Shown: positions 44,965 through 54,243, numbered from the stretch's first letter. The stretch: DNA of 64,000 nucleotides from an uncultured Lutibacter sp. (GCF_947495725.1 NZ_CANLZZ010000001.1:496001-560000); one strand, 5' to 3'. A program made the numbers and translations. The notes: generated by a model from the letters alone, not told the origin.

Positions 44965-45597
44965 ATGGAATTATTAGATAAATTAAATTGGAGATACGCA
45001 GCGAAAGCAATGAATGGTAAAAAAGTATCGGAAGAAAAAATTGCCAACATTATTGAAGCGGCGCGTTTAGCTCCAACTTCAAGTGGTTTACAACCTTTTG
45101 AAATAATTGTAGTCAAAAATCAAGAAATTAAAGAGCAAATTAGACCCGTAGCTTGGAATCAATCTATGATTACCGATTGCTCCCACTTATTAGTTTTCGC
45201 TGCTTGGGATACCTATACTGAAGACAGGATTAACAAAGCTTTTGATTTGGTAAATGAAGTACGCGGATTTAAAAATGAAGGTTGGGAAGCATACCGTCAA
45301 AAATTATTAAGTTTCTATCCAAAACAAGATCCAGAAGAAAACTTTAATCACGCTGCAAAACAAGCTTACATAGCATTTTCTGCTGCAATTATTGCTGCTG
45401 CTTATGAAGGTGTAGACACAACGCCTATTGAAGGTTTTGAACCTGAAGCAGTAGATAAAATTTTAGGTTTACGCGAAAAAGGTTTACGCAGTTGTGTACT
45501 ATTACCTATTGGCTATAGAGATACAGAAAACGACTGGTTGGTGAACTTAAAAAAAGTAAGAAAATCTACAGAAGATTTAATAACTATTGTTGAATAA
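44965..45597 (+). CDS. NAD(P)H-dependent nitroreductase (NfsB/YfkO-like)
   Basis: A 210-residue FMN-dependent nitroreductase-fold enzyme, usually homodimeric, reducing nitroaromatics, quinones or enones. Key stretches are RYAAKAMNG (phosphate contact), IEAARLAPTSSGLQPFEIIVV, AAKQAYIAFSAAIIAAAYEGVDTTPIEGF and the ending RKSTEDLITIV. Length is normal. Its place between a Rossmann protein and a YqhD-like alcohol dehydrogenase fits an electrophile-detoxification operon. Confidence 0.9.
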   Translation: MELLDKLNWRYAAKAMNGKKVSEEKIANIIEAARLAPTSSGLQPFEIIVVKNQEIKEQIRPVAWNQSMITDCSHLLVFAAWDTYTEDRINKAFDLVNEVRGFKNEGWEAYRQKLLSFYPKQDPEENFNHAAKQAYIAFSAAIIAAAYEGVDTTPIEGFEPEAVDKILGLREKGLRSCVLLPIGYRDTENDWLVNLKKVRKSTEDLITIVE

Positions 45598-45610
45598 TAA
45601 AACAAAAACT

Positions 45611-46771
45611 ATGAATAATTTTCAGTTTAAAAACCCAACTAAGATTATATTTGGTAAAAATCAAATTGAAAATCTAGCATTAGAAATTCCAAAAAATGCA
45701 AAAATATTAATGCTTTATGGTGGCGGAAGTATTAGAAAAAATGGAATTTATGATAAAGTTACACAGGCTCTTTCAGCTTTTCAAGTAATTGAATTTGGTG
45801 GAATTCCAGCAAATCCTGAATACGAAGTTTTAATGAAGGCATTAGACATTATTAAGGCTGAAGATATTACATTTTTATTAGCAGTTGGTGGAGGATCGGT
45901 TATTGATGGAACTAAATTTTTAGCTTCTGCGGCTTTATTTGAAGGTGAGGATCCTTGGGATATTCCTTCAAAAGGAAAAAGAACTACAAAAGGAATGCCT
46001 TTTGGAACCGTTTTAACTTTGCCAGCAACAGGCTCGGAAATGAATTCTGGAGCTGTAATTTCTAGAAAAGAAACTAAAGAAAAATATGCCATGGGAGGTC
46101 CAGGTTTATTCCCTCAATTTTCCATTTTAGATCCTGAAGTAGTTAAATCAATACCGCAACGTCAAATTGCTAATGGTTTAGCCGATGCATTTACACACGT
46201 TTTGGAACAGTATATGACATATTCGGTTGATGCTAAATTACAAGATCGTTTTGCTGAAAGTATTTTACAAACTATAGTCGAAGTTGCTCCAGAAATTTTA
46301 AAAGACACTTCTAATTACAACGCTGCAGCAAACTTTATGTGGAGCTGCACAATGGCTTTAAATGGATTAATTCAGCAAGGTGTTCCATCGGATTGGGCAA
46401 TTCATATGATTGGTCACGAATTAACAGCTTTATATGGAATTGACCATGCTAGAACGTTAGCAATTATTACTGAAAGTCATTATACCTACAATTTAGAAAG
46501 CAAGAAGGAAAAACTAGCTCAATATGCCGAACGTGTTTGGAATATTTCTGAAGGAACTTTAGAGGAAAAGGCTCAAAAAGGTATTCAAAAAACCTCTGAA
46601 TTTTTTCAATCTTTAGGAATTGACACTAAATTATCCAAATACACAGAAAACTATAAAGAAACCGCTAAAATTATTTCAAAACGGTTTGAAGATAGAGGTT
46701 GGATTGGATTAGGAGAGCATAAAAAAATAACTCCTAGTGATGTTGAAAAAATAGTTGAAATGAGCTATTAA
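45611..46771 (+). CDS. Iron-type (YqhD-like) NADPH-dependent alcohol dehydrogenase
   Basis: A 386-residue group III iron-containing alcohol dehydrogenase. The coenzyme motif is LLAVGGGSVIDGTKFLA, and metal-binding residues are in NGLADAFTHVLEQ (Asp, His), MIGHELTALYGIDHART (two His). It closely follows YqhD/BdhA, which reduces toxic short-chain aldehydes with NADPH. ATG 45611 (MNNFQFKNPTKIIFG) is chosen over the in-frame TTG at 45587, which overlaps the previous gene. Last gene of the TetR operon; a strong terminator follows. Confidence 0.9.
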   Translation: MNNFQFKNPTKIIFGKNQIENLALEIPKNAKILMLYGGGSIRKNGIYDKVTQALSAFQVIEFGGIPANPEYEVLMKALDIIKAEDITFLLAVGGGSVIDGTKFLASAALFEGEDPWDIPSKGKRTTKGMPFGTVLTLPATGSEMNSGAVISRKETKEKYAMGGPGLFPQFSILDPEVVKSIPQRQIANGLADAFTHVLEQYMTYSVDAKLQDRFAESILQTIVEVAPEILKDTSNYNAAANFMWSCTMALNGLIQQGVPSDWAIHMIGHELTALYGIDHARTLAIITESHYTYNLESKKEKLAQYAERVWNISEGTLEEKAQKGIQKTSEFFQSLGIDTKLSKYTENYKETAKIISKRFEDRGWIGLGEHKKITPSDVEKIVEMSY

Positions 46772-46786
46772 ATAATAAAAAACTTT

Positions 46787-46829
46787 AAAAAAGGGACAAA
46801 ATTAGATATGCTAATTTTGTCCCTTTTTT
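46787..46829 (+). terminator. Intrinsic bidirectional terminator
   Basis: Nineteen-bp perfect stem (46787-46805 and 46811-46829) including A6 and T6 flanks, with a 5-base loop, between the YqhD-like gene and the convergent rsmI. Confidence 0.92.
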
Positions 46830-46855
46830 GTATAAAATTTTAATAATAATTCAGC

Positions 46856-47530
46856 TTATTTCTTTCCGCCAACAACAATAACAAATTCACCTTTTGGTGC
46901 TTTTTTAGTAAAGTATTCTATAGCTTCTAAAATAGTTCCTCTAACTGTTTCTTCATAAAGCTTAGTCAATTCTCTAGAAACTGAAATTGGACGATTTTCA
47001 CCAAAATATTCAGCAAAATGTGTTAAGGTTTTTAGGAGTTTATGAGGAGATTCGTAAAAAATCATTGTTCTAGTTTCTTCAGCTAAAAAAATTAACCTTG
47101 TTTGTCTTCCTTTTTTAACGGGTAAAAACCCTTCAAAAACAAATTTATCGTTTGGCAATCCACTATTTACAAGGGCAGGAACAAAAGCTGTTGCTCCTGG
47201 TAAACATTCTATTTCAATATCATTTTCTATACAAGCACGTGTTAATAAAAAACCCGGATCGGAAATTGCCGGAGTTCCTGCGTCGGAAATTAATGCTACA
47301 GCTTCTCCACTTTGAATTCTTTTAACTATGTTATCTACAGTTTTATGCTCGTTATGCATATGGTGACTGTGCATGTGCGTAGAAATTTCAAAATGCTTTA
47401 ATAGTTTTCCACTAGTTCGGGTGTCTTCAGCCAAAATTAAATCTACTTCTTTTAAAACTTTAACAGCTCTAAAAGTAATATCTTCTAAATTCCCAATGGG
47501 AGTTGGCACTAAATATAATTTTGCTTCCAA
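46856..47530 (-). CDS. rsmI: 16S rRNA (cytidine(1402)-2'-O)-methyltransferase RsmI
   Basis: A 224-residue SAM-dependent methyltransferase of the tetrapyrrole-methylase fold: LYLVPTPIGNLEDITFRA, LILAEDTRTSGKLL, ALISDAGTPAISDPGF, ECLPGATAFVPALVNSGLP and FVFEGFLPVKKGR are unmistakable. It methylates C1402 in the decoding centre. No ATG occurs before the conserved N-terminus; a TTG at 47530 gives (M)EAKLYLVPTP and leaves 10 bases after the fadD stop. An earlier TTG at 47563 would overlap fadD. Confidence 0.93.
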   Translation of the reverse strand: MEAKLYLVPTPIGNLEDITFRAVKVLKEVDLILAEDTRTSGKLLKHFEISTHMHSHHMHNEHKTVDNIVKRIQSGEAVALISDAGTPAISDPGFLLTRACIENDIEIECLPGATAFVPALVNSGLPNDKFVFEGFLPVKKGRQTRLIFLAEETRTMIFYESPHKLLKTLTHFAEYFGENRPISVSRELTKLYEETVRGTILEAIEYFTKKAPKGEFVIVVGGKK

Positions 47531-47540
47531 TGTATTTAAA

Positions 47541-49337
47541 TTAATCTTTATACATTTTATCAATTAACTCTTGATATTTTTTTTGTATTACCTTTCTTTT
47601 CAGCTTAAGAGTTGCTGTAATTTCACCTGCTTCAATACTAAATTCTTTAGGTAACAAGGTGAATTTCTTAATTTTCTCAAACTTAGAAAACTCTTTTTGT
47701 AACTCTTCAAAACGTTTTTCAAATAAATCTTTAATTTGATTATGATCAATTAAATCTTCAATATCCTTAAAACTTATTTTATGCTCAATTGCATACTTTT
47801 TTATGTTTTCAAAACTGGGAACTGCTAATGCTGTCACATATTTTTGCTGATCGCCAATTACGGCTATTTGTTCAATAAATGAATCGTTAATTAAAGCAGT
47901 TTCTAGTTTTTGAGGAGCAATATATTTTCCTCCCGAAGTTTTCATTAAATCTTTAATTCTATCGGTAATTACCAAGTTTCCAAATTCATCAATTTTACCA
48001 GCATCACCTGTTTTAAACCAGCCATTTTCAAAAACCTCAGCAGTTTCTATTGGTTTTTTATAATAACCTTTCATAACGCCAGGCCCTTTTACCAAAATTT
48101 CGTTATTGTCACCTATTTTAATTTCGGTACCTAAAATAGCTTTCCCTGCAGAGTTAAATTCGAAATGTTGATTCCCAAATAATGAAACGGTTGCTGTGGT
48201 TTCCGTTAAACCATAACCGCACTTAATATTTAGTCCAAATGAATGAAAGAATGATACCATATCGGCTGCCAAAGGCGCGCCACCACAAGGCATAAATTTA
48301 ATGTTCCCTCCAAATACATCACGTAATTTACTCAGCACCAATTTATCCGCAATTTTAAATTTTAATTTTAATGCTAATGGTACTTTTTTATCAATTCGTT
48401 TATGTTTGTTAAAATAGGCATTACCAATACCTAAAGCCCAACTAGCCAATTTCATTTTAGTTGGTGAAGCCTCTTTTCTTTTCTCTTGAATTGCAGAAAA
48501 TATTTTTTCAAAAATACGCGGAACTGTACACATTAGAGTAGGTTTCACTTCTTTTAAAACATCTGCTATTTCTTTTGGATTTAAATTAAAATATACTTGA
48601 ATTCCGGATTGAATACAGAAAAACACCCAACTACGTTCGTAAATATGGCTTAACGGTAAAAAGCTTAGCGAAACATCACTTGTGTTAACATCCAATTCTG
48701 TTTCGTGGGCCCTTAACGAAGCTGCAAAATTGTTATGATCTAACATTACACCTTTTGGTACTCCAGTTGTTCCAGATGTGTAAATAATACTTGCCAAATC
48801 ATCTAATTCGTGCTCAAAATAACGTTTTTCTAATTCGGTTTCAATACTTTTTGGAAATTCAGCATCTATTAAATGGGTAAAATAAACCGCATTTTTATGG
48901 TTCCTTAAATCTACTGTTGATGTTAAAGCAACAATTAATTTTAAGTATTTGTTATCTTCTGAGATTTTTTCGGCCTTATCAAATTCTTCCTGATCGCCAA
49001 CAAACAATACGCTAATCTCAGCATCGTTTATAATATATTCCGTTTCTTTAGTTGAATTGGTAGCGTAAATTGGAACTGTTACAGCTCTTGCGCCCATTAT
49101 TCCAATATCTGCAATAATCCATTCGGTCATATTTTGAGCAAAAATTCCAATATTATCTTGCTCTTTTATTCCAAAATTAATTAGTGCTTTTGAAACTTGC
49201 TCAATTTTCTGGTAAAATATATTCCAAGAAACTCCAACCCAAATTTTTGTTGTTGGATCCTTATAAAAAACAGCTTCCTTGGTGGTAAACCTTTGGGCAT
49301 TATTTTTTATAACCTCTATTAGATGTTTATAATTCAT
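47541..49337 (-). CDS. Long-chain fatty acid-CoA ligase (AMP-forming)
   Basis: A 598-residue ANL-superfamily enzyme activating long-chain fatty acids to acyl-CoA for oxidation or lipid synthesis. The AMP-binding P-loop is SIIYTSGTTGVPKGVMLDH; LSFLPLSHIYERSW, GYGLTETTATVSL, WFKTGDAGKIDE and the hinge/catalytic region ITDRIKDLMKTSGGKYIAP follow in order. Family length is normal. It precedes rsmI by 10 bases and has its own promoter box. Confidence 0.93.
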   Translation of the reverse strand: MNYKHLIEVIKNNAQRFTTKEAVFYKDPTTKIWVGVSWNIFYQKIEQVSKALINFGIKEQDNIGIFAQNMTEWIIADIGIMGARAVTVPIYATNSTKETEYIINDAEISVLFVGDQEEFDKAEKISEDNKYLKLIVALTSTVDLRNHKNAVYFTHLIDAEFPKSIETELEKRYFEHELDDLASIIYTSGTTGVPKGVMLDHNNFAASLRAHETELDVNTSDVSLSFLPLSHIYERSWVFFCIQSGIQVYFNLNPKEIADVLKEVKPTLMCTVPRIFEKIFSAIQEKRKEASPTKMKLASWALGIGNAYFNKHKRIDKKVPLALKLKFKIADKLVLSKLRDVFGGNIKFMPCGGAPLAADMVSFFHSFGLNIKCGYGLTETTATVSLFGNQHFEFNSAGKAILGTEIKIGDNNEILVKGPGVMKGYYKKPIETAEVFENGWFKTGDAGKIDEFGNLVITDRIKDLMKTSGGKYIAPQKLETALINDSFIEQIAVIGDQQKYVTALAVPSFENIKKYAIEHKISFKDIEDLIDHNQIKDLFEKRFEELQKEFSKFEKIKKFTLLPKEFSIEAGEITATLKLKRKVIQKKYQELIDKMYKD

Positions 49338-49379
49338 AAATGCATTTCAAATTTTTGTAAAAAGCTTATACAAAGCCCG

Positions 49380-49387
49380 CAAAGTTA
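49380..49387 (-). promoter_or_regulatory. -7 box (TAACTTTG) for fadD-like gene
   Basis: Perfect TAnnTTTG on the minus strand; TTG at 49404-49406 is 16 bases upstream, slightly short of consensus spacing. Leader about 37 bases. Confidence 0.45.
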
Positions 49388-49451
49388 CAAATAATTAATC
49401 TGCCAAAATTAGCATCACTGTTTTGAATGTTTCATTAGATTTTAAAAAGTT

Positions 49452-49490
49452 ATTTTTAGATTGAATTTTTATAAAATTTAATCTAAAAAT
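49452..49490. repeat. 39-base near-perfect palindrome
   Basis: Arms of 18 bases (49452-49469 and 49473-49490) with one G-T pair and a 3-base loop (TAT). It lies between the two divergent promoters, upstream of both, and not in either leader. Confidence 0.75.
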
Positions 49491-49642
49491 AGGCACTTCA
49501 ACCTTAATTTGTACAAAAGCAATCGTTTGCTCGTTAATAGCTTTTCAATTAAAAAAACTAGTGCTAAAAGCCATTCATTTGATTTTACAAATGGATCTCC
49601 CAAAAAAATGGACTTATCATATAAAACTATTTTTTAATTAAC

Positions 49643-49650
49643 TAAATTTG
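49643..49650 (+). promoter_or_regulatory. -7 box (TAAATTTG) for aspS
   Basis: Perfect TAnnTTTG, leader about 17 bases to the ATG at 49673. Confidence 0.5.
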
Positions 49651-49672
49651 CACTTTCTTAAAAATTTAGAAA

Positions 49673-51421
49673 ATGTATAGAACACATTCAAACGGAGAAT
49701 TACGATTAGCAAATGTAGGCCAAGAAGTTACTTTGGCTGGTTGGGTGCAAAAGTCGCGCGACAAAGGATTTATGATTTGGGTTGATTTACGTGATCGTTA
49801 TGGTATTACGCAACTTATTTTTGATGAAGAGCGCACTCCAAAAGAAATGGTAGATAAGGCAAAAACACTAGGTAGAGAGTTTGTTATACAAATTACCGGT
49901 GAAGTTATTGAACGTGTTTCAAAAAACAGCAATATTCCTACTGGTGAAGTTGAAATTCTTGTTAAAAAACTAACTATTTTAAACGAATCTAAAACACCAC
50001 CTTTTACTATTGAAGACGAAACAGATGGTGGTGATGAATTACGTATGAAATATCGTTATTTAGATATTAGAAGAAATCCAGTAAAGGAAAGTTTAATTTT
50101 CCGACATAAAGTAGCTATTGAAGTTCGTAAGTATTTATCTGACAAAGATTTTATTGAAGTTGAAACTCCGGTTTTAATTAAATCTACACCCGAAGGCGCT
50201 CGTGATTTTGTAGTGCCAAGTAGAATGAATGAAGGTCAGTTTTACGCATTACCACAATCGCCTCAAACATTTAAGCAATTGTTAATGGTTGGTGGAATGG
50301 ATAAATATTTTCAAATTGTAAAATGCTTTAGAGATGAAGATTTACGTGCCGACAGACAACCAGAATTTACACAAATTGATTGCGAAATGGCTTTTGTTGA
50401 ACAAGAGGATATATTAAACACTTTTGAAGGTTTAACTCGTCACTTACTAAAAGAAGTAAATGGTGTTGAGATTGCTAATTTCCCTAGAATGACATATGAT
50501 GAAGCAATGAAACGCTTCGGAAATGACAAACCAGATATTAGATTTGGAATGGAGTTTGGCGAACTAAACGAAGTTGCAAAACACAAAGATTTTGGTGTAT
50601 TTAACAATGCAGATTTAGTTGTTGGTATTGCGGTTCCTGGTGGAGCATGTTATACAAGAAAAGAAATTGACAAATTAATTGAATGGGTAAAGCGCCCACA
50701 AGTTGGGGCTTTAGGAATGGTATATGTAAAATGTAATGACGATGGAACATTCAAATCATCGGTTGATAAATTTTACGATCAAGAAGATTTAGCTAAATGG
50801 GCTGAAACTACTGGTGCAAAACCTGGAGATTTAATTTGCGTATTAAGTGGTGTTACAGATAAAGTTAGGGCTCAATTAAGTGCTTTACGTATGGAATTAG
50901 CTACACGTTTAGGTTTACGTGATCCAAAAGTATTTGCTCCATTATGGGTTGTAGATTTTCCATTATTGGAATGGGATGAAGATACTAAACGATACCACGC
51001 AATGCACCATCCGTTTACATCTCCAAAACCAGAAGATATGGCTATGTTAGATACAGAGCCAGGAAAAGTAAGAGCAAATGCTTACGATTTAGTACTTAAC
51101 GGAAACGAAATTGGTGGTGGTTCAATTAGAATTCACGATAAAGAAACTCAAGCATTAATGTTGAGCCATTTAGGATTTACGCCCGAACAAGCAAAAGAAC
51201 AATTTGGTTTTTTAATGAATGCTTTTGAGTATGGTGCACCTCCACATGGTGGTTTAGCATTTGGATTAGATAGATTGGTTGCAATTTTAGGAGGACAAGA
51301 AACTATTAGAGATTTTATTGCATTCCCAAAAAATAATAATGGACGAGACGTTATGATTGACGCTCCTTCTAATATTGATGATGAACAACTTAAAGAACTA
51401 AATCTAAAATTAGATTTATAA
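49673..51421 (+). CDS. aspS: Aspartate-tRNA ligase
   Basis: A 582-residue class II synthetase charging tRNA-Asp. It has an N-terminal OB-fold anticodon domain ([26 protein letters not shown]), motif 2 [21 protein letters not shown], a bacterial-type GAD insertion (about 285-420) and motif 3 [16 protein letters not shown] near the end. [15 protein letters not shown] is also characteristic. Start ATG at 49673. A clear terminator follows 5 bases after the stop. Confidence 0.96.
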   Translation: MYRTHSNGELRLANVGQEVTLAGWVQKSRDKGFMIWVDLRDRYGITQLIFDEERTPKEMVDKAKTLGREFVIQITGEVIERVSKNSNIPTGEVEILVKKLTILNESKTPPFTIEDETDGGDELRMKYRYLDIRRNPVKESLIFRHKVAIEVRKYLSDKDFIEVETPVLIKSTPEGARDFVVPSRMNEGQFYALPQSPQTFKQLLMVGGMDKYFQIVKCFRDEDLRADRQPEFTQIDCEMAFVEQEDILNTFEGLTRHLLKEVNGVEIANFPRMTYDEAMKRFGNDKPDIRFGMEFGELNEVAKHKDFGVFNNADLVVGIAVPGGACYTRKEIDKLIEWVKRPQVGALGMVYVKCNDDGTFKSSVDKFYDQEDLAKWAETTGAKPGDLICVLSGVTDKVRAQLSALRMELATRLGLRDPKVFAPLWVVDFPLLEWDEDTKRYHAMHHPFTSPKPEDMAMLDTEPGKVRANAYDLVLNGNEIGGGSIRIHDKETQALMLSHLGFTPEQAKEQFGFLMNAFEYGAPPHGGLAFGLDRLVAILGGQETIRDFIAFPKNNNGRDVMIDAPSNIDDEQLKELNLKLDL

Positions 51422-51426
51422 TATTT

Positions 51427-51458
51427 AAAACCTCGATAAATCAATCGAGGTTTTTTTT
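51427..51458 (+). terminator. Intrinsic terminator of aspS
   Basis: Stem CCTCGAT/ATCGAGG (51431-51437, 51444-51450) with a 6-base loop, preceded by A4 and followed by T8. Confidence 0.92.
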
Positions 51459-51542
51459 ACATAAAATTTAAATAAGAAATATTTTTTTATGTTAATTTTT
51501 AAAGTAATTGTATCTTCCTAAAAAATAAAAGGTACTAAATAG

Positions 51543-51698
51543 GTGAGCAATTCAAAAATTTTAAAGATTTTAAAATACGATTTTGACTGGGAGCTTTTAA
51601 ACAAAAAAGGAGAAAAGAAATCCAAAGACGAATGCTGTAAAAAATATAAAAAGAAAGGTGAAAAGAAATGTAAAAAATGCCCTAAAAGGATTATTTAA
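51543..51698 (+). CDS. Small Cys/Lys-rich protein (51 residues)
   Basis: A GTG-initiated frame not overlapped by any other gene. Product: an N-terminal ILKILKYDFDWELLNKKG, then a strongly basic half with a Cys-Cys pair (ECCKKYKKKG) and CKKCP near the end, five residues before the stop. Four cysteines in a CC...CxxC pattern suggest a small zinc-binding or nucleic-acid-binding protein. I have an uncertain recollection of similar short proteins in Flavobacteriaceae. It lies between the aspS terminator and the CLC promoter. Confidence 0.6.
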   Translation: MSNSKILKILKYDFDWELLNKKGEKKSKDECCKKYKKKGEKKCKKCPKRII

Positions 51699-51712
51699 TC
51701 TTTTTATTTAGG

Positions 51713-51720
51713 TAATTTTG
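51713..51720 (+). promoter_or_regulatory. -7 box (TAATTTTG) for CLC-CBS gene
   Basis: Perfect TAnnTTTG, leader about 20 bases before the ATG at 51746. Confidence 0.5.
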
Positions 51721-51745
51721 CACATTCTTATTTGTTCAAAAAACA

Positions 51746-53536
51746 ATGTCGCACAAATTAAAATATATACTTAAAAGATTTCTAATTTGGAAGTATCAAC
51801 ACATTTCCGATAAACAATTTGTACGTATTGCAAGTGCAATAATTGGTCTGTTAGCAGGTTTAGGAGCTGTGCTTTTAAAAAACTTTACACATTTCATCCA
51901 ACATTTATTGGAGAGCGAGTTTATTAAAGATCTTCATATTGCCTTTTACTTTATTTTCCCTCTTATTGGATTGTTCTTGGTTCGTATGGTTAAAAGATAC
52001 GGTATTAAGAAAAAGGTGGGACATGGAATTCCATCAACATTATTTGCAATTTCAAAGTTAAAAGGAATTCTCCCACGGCACCAAATGTGGTCATCTCTTT
52101 TAACTGCGCCATTAACTGTTGGTTTTGGTGGTTCTGTTGGTTTAGAAGGCCCAACCGTTGCAACTGGAGCCGCATTGGGATCTAACTTTGCGCGTTTAAT
52201 GCATTTAAATCAAACAACAAGAACATTACTTATTGGGGCTGCAGCTGCAGGTGCTATGTCATCTATATTTAAAGCTCCAATCGCAGCAATTATCTTTGCC
52301 GTAGAAATATTTAGTTTAGAATTAACAATGGTTTCAATGATTCCTTTATTATTGGCATCCATTACTGCTGTTTTAACTTCCTATTTCTTTTTTGGAGATG
52401 ATGTATTACTTCATTTTAATATTGAAGATAAATTTCAATTAAACGATGTTATTTTTTACATTTTATTAGGTGTGTCTTCTGCGGCGGTATCTATTTATTT
52501 TAGTAAAGTTTATTTTAGAATAGGAGCTTTTTTTAGAGACTTTAAAGGAGCTCACAAAAGATTGCTTTTTGGTGGAATTTTGTTGGGAGTCATGGTTTTT
52601 TTAATTCCACCTTTATTTGGTGAAGGTTATTCAACAATAAATAATGTCTTAAAAGGAAATATAGCTCCAATAGTTGCCAATAATATTTTTCATATTGAAG
52701 CTGATAATTTTTTAGTTATTATCACTTTTTTAATAGGTTTGGTTATTTTTAAAGTAGTAGCTACATCACTAACCTTTGGTGCTGGTGGCGTTGGAGGTGT
52801 TTTTGCACCAACACTTTTTACAGGTAGTATTGCAGGTTATGTTGTTGCACTAATTATCAATCAAAGCGCATTGTTTAGTCACCAAGTATCTCAAACAAAC
52901 TTTGCAATGGTAGGTATGGCGGGGTTGATGGCAGGTATTTTACAAGCTCCATTAACTGCAATCTTCTTAATTGCAGAACTTACCGGAGGTTATGAATTAT
53001 TTGTGCCGTTAATGATTGTTTCATCCATTTCATATTTAATAACAAAACATTATATCCCACATAATATTTACGCATCTGAATTAGCTAAAAAGAAGCAATT
53101 ACTTACACATGACAAGGATAAAAATGTGTTAATGCTAATGGATATTGATAAAGTTATTGAAACTAATTTTATTATCTTAAAACCAGAAATGACCTTAGGA
53201 GACATTGTAAATAATGCGGTTGCAAAATCATCGAGGAATCACTTTCCTGTTGTAAATAAAAACAATGAATTTTTGGGTATTATTACCTTAGATGATATTA
53301 GAAGTATCATGTTTAACACAAAATTATACGATAAAGAACGCGTATTGGATTTAATGCACAGTGTGCCTGATATAATTAATTACAACAAAGATTCTATGGA
53401 AGAAATTATGGATAAATTTAAAGTAACCGCTGCTTGGAATTTACCTGTAATAAAAGATGGAAAATATGCTGGCTTTATATCAAAATCGCGTTTACTTACT
53501 GCTTATAGAAGAAAATTAATCCACGTAACGGCTTAA
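51746..53536 (+). CDS. CLC family chloride channel/transporter with CBS domains
   Basis: A 596-residue inner-membrane anion transporter. The transmembrane part (about 28-430) shows GHGIPSTLFA (filter region), GGSVGLEGPTVATGAALG (gating-glutamate loop with Glu) and SLTFGAGGVGGVFAPTLFTG (GxFxP). The cytoplasmic C-terminus (about 460-590) contains a CBS pair (FPVVNKNNEFLGIITLDDIR, NLPVIKDGKYAGFISKSRLL), which typically senses adenine nucleotides. It is a conventional chloride/proton CLC, unlike the one on the minus strand at 32376. The 81-residue membrane protein gene follows by 11 bases. Confidence 0.92.
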   Translation: MSHKLKYILKRFLIWKYQHISDKQFVRIASAIIGLLAGLGAVLLKNFTHFIQHLLESEFIKDLHIAFYFIFPLIGLFLVRMVKRYGIKKKVGHGIPSTLFAISKLKGILPRHQMWSSLLTAPLTVGFGGSVGLEGPTVATGAALGSNFARLMHLNQTTRTLLIGAAAAGAMSSIFKAPIAAIIFAVEIFSLELTMVSMIPLLLASITAVLTSYFFFGDDVLLHFNIEDKFQLNDVIFYILLGVSSAAVSIYFSKVYFRIGAFFRDFKGAHKRLLFGGILLGVMVFLIPPLFGEGYSTINNVLKGNIAPIVANNIFHIEADNFLVIITFLIGLVIFKVVATSLTFGAGGVGGVFAPTLFTGSIAGYVVALIINQSALFSHQVSQTNFAMVGMAGLMAGILQAPLTAIFLIAELTGGYELFVPLMIVSSISYLITKHYIPHNIYASELAKKKQLLTHDKDKNVLMLMDIDKVIETNFIILKPEMTLGDIVNNAVAKSSRNHFPVVNKNNEFLGIITLDDIRSIMFNTKLYDKERVLDLMHSVPDIINYNKDSMEEIMDKFKVTAAWNLPVIKDGKYAGFISKSRLLTAYRRKLIHVTA

Positions 53537-53547
53537 ATTCAACATTT

Positions 53548-53793
53548 ATGAAATACCTATTAACTACTCTATTAATTATTATTCTTTCTGTACTAGCTTA
53601 TGGTTATTATGCAAAAAGTTCAGGATCCGCTAATGGTGAAATAATAATTGGAATTGGTGTTTTAGCAATTGCTTTTATTTTTATGCCTTTATTTATTTAT
53701 CATCGCTATAAAAATAAAAATATTAAAGATTTTACGTTTGATAAATACCGAAAAGATTTAGAAGATCACATAAAAAAAGAAGAAGAAAATTAA
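53548..53793 (+). CDS. Small two-helix membrane protein
   Basis: An 81-residue protein with two hydrophobic helices (about residues 3-20 and 33-53) and a charged C-terminal tail (HRYKNKNIKDFTFDKYRKDLEDHIKKEEEN) likely in the cytoplasm. Function unknown. It begins 11 bases after the CLC-CBS gene and is probably co-transcribed. Its stop overlaps the stop of convergent tadA by 4 bases. Confidence 0.72.
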   Translation: MKYLLTTLLIIILSVLAYGYYAKSSGSANGEIIIGIGVLAIAFIFMPLFIYHRYKNKNIKDFTFDKYRKDLEDHIKKEEEN

Positions 53794-54239
53794 TTTAGAT
53801 TTCTTTTTTCAATAAAAAACTTAGTTAAGAGTGTTGCACATTCTTTTTCTAAAATGCCTCCAATAACTTCTGTTTTTGGATGCAAAGTTGTATTTAAATT
53901 CCTAAAACCTCTTTTTTCTTCTGAAGCTCCATATACTATTTTTCCTATTTGAGCCCAATAACTTGCTCCGGCACACATTTGACAAGGCTCTAAAGTAACA
54001 TACATAGTACATTCTTTTAAATATTTACCTCCCAAAAAATCGGCAGCAGCTGTAAATGCCTGCATTTCGGCATGTGCAGTAACATCATTTAACGTTTCAG
54101 TTAAATTATGTGCACGTGCAATAATTTGGTTTTTCATAACAATAACAGCTCCAACAGGAACTTCGTTTTTATCAAAAGCCAATTGAGCTTCTTGCAAAGC
54201 TCTTTTCATAAAATAAATATCATCAAATGGATTTATCAT
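53790..54239 (-). CDS. tadA: tRNA-specific adenosine deaminase TadA
   Basis: A 149-residue zinc deaminase converting A34 to inosine in tRNA-Arg(ACG). The zinc and catalytic residues are in TAHAEMQAF and LEPCQMCAGASYWAQIGKIVYGA. The N-terminal MKRALQEAQLAFDKNEVPVGAVIV and the HNLTETLNDVTAHAE segment are typical of TadA, distinguishing it from the GuaD-like enzyme at 6831. The -7 box ends only 4 bases upstream of the ATG, suggesting a leaderless or nearly leaderless transcript. Confidence 0.92.
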   Translation of the reverse strand: MINPFDDIYFMKRALQEAQLAFDKNEVPVGAVIVMKNQIIARAHNLTETLNDVTAHAEMQAFTAAADFLGGKYLKECTMYVTLEPCQMCAGASYWAQIGKIVYGASEEKRGFRNLNTTLHPKTEVIGGILEKECATLLTKFFIEKRNLN

Positions 54240-54243
54240 TTTT

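Larger units (their letters stand above)
49338..49672. other. Divergent intergenic region fadD-aspS
   Basis: 335 bases with a -7 box for each flanking gene, a 39-base near-perfect palindrome at 49452-49490 and a shorter hairpin (CATTTG/CAAATG) near 49576-49593. No gene seen. Confidence 0.65.

Noticed and set aside
49452-49490. T-box or attenuator controlling aspS.
   Set aside because: The palindrome lies upstream of the predicted aspS promoter, not in its leader, and no T-box sequence is seen.
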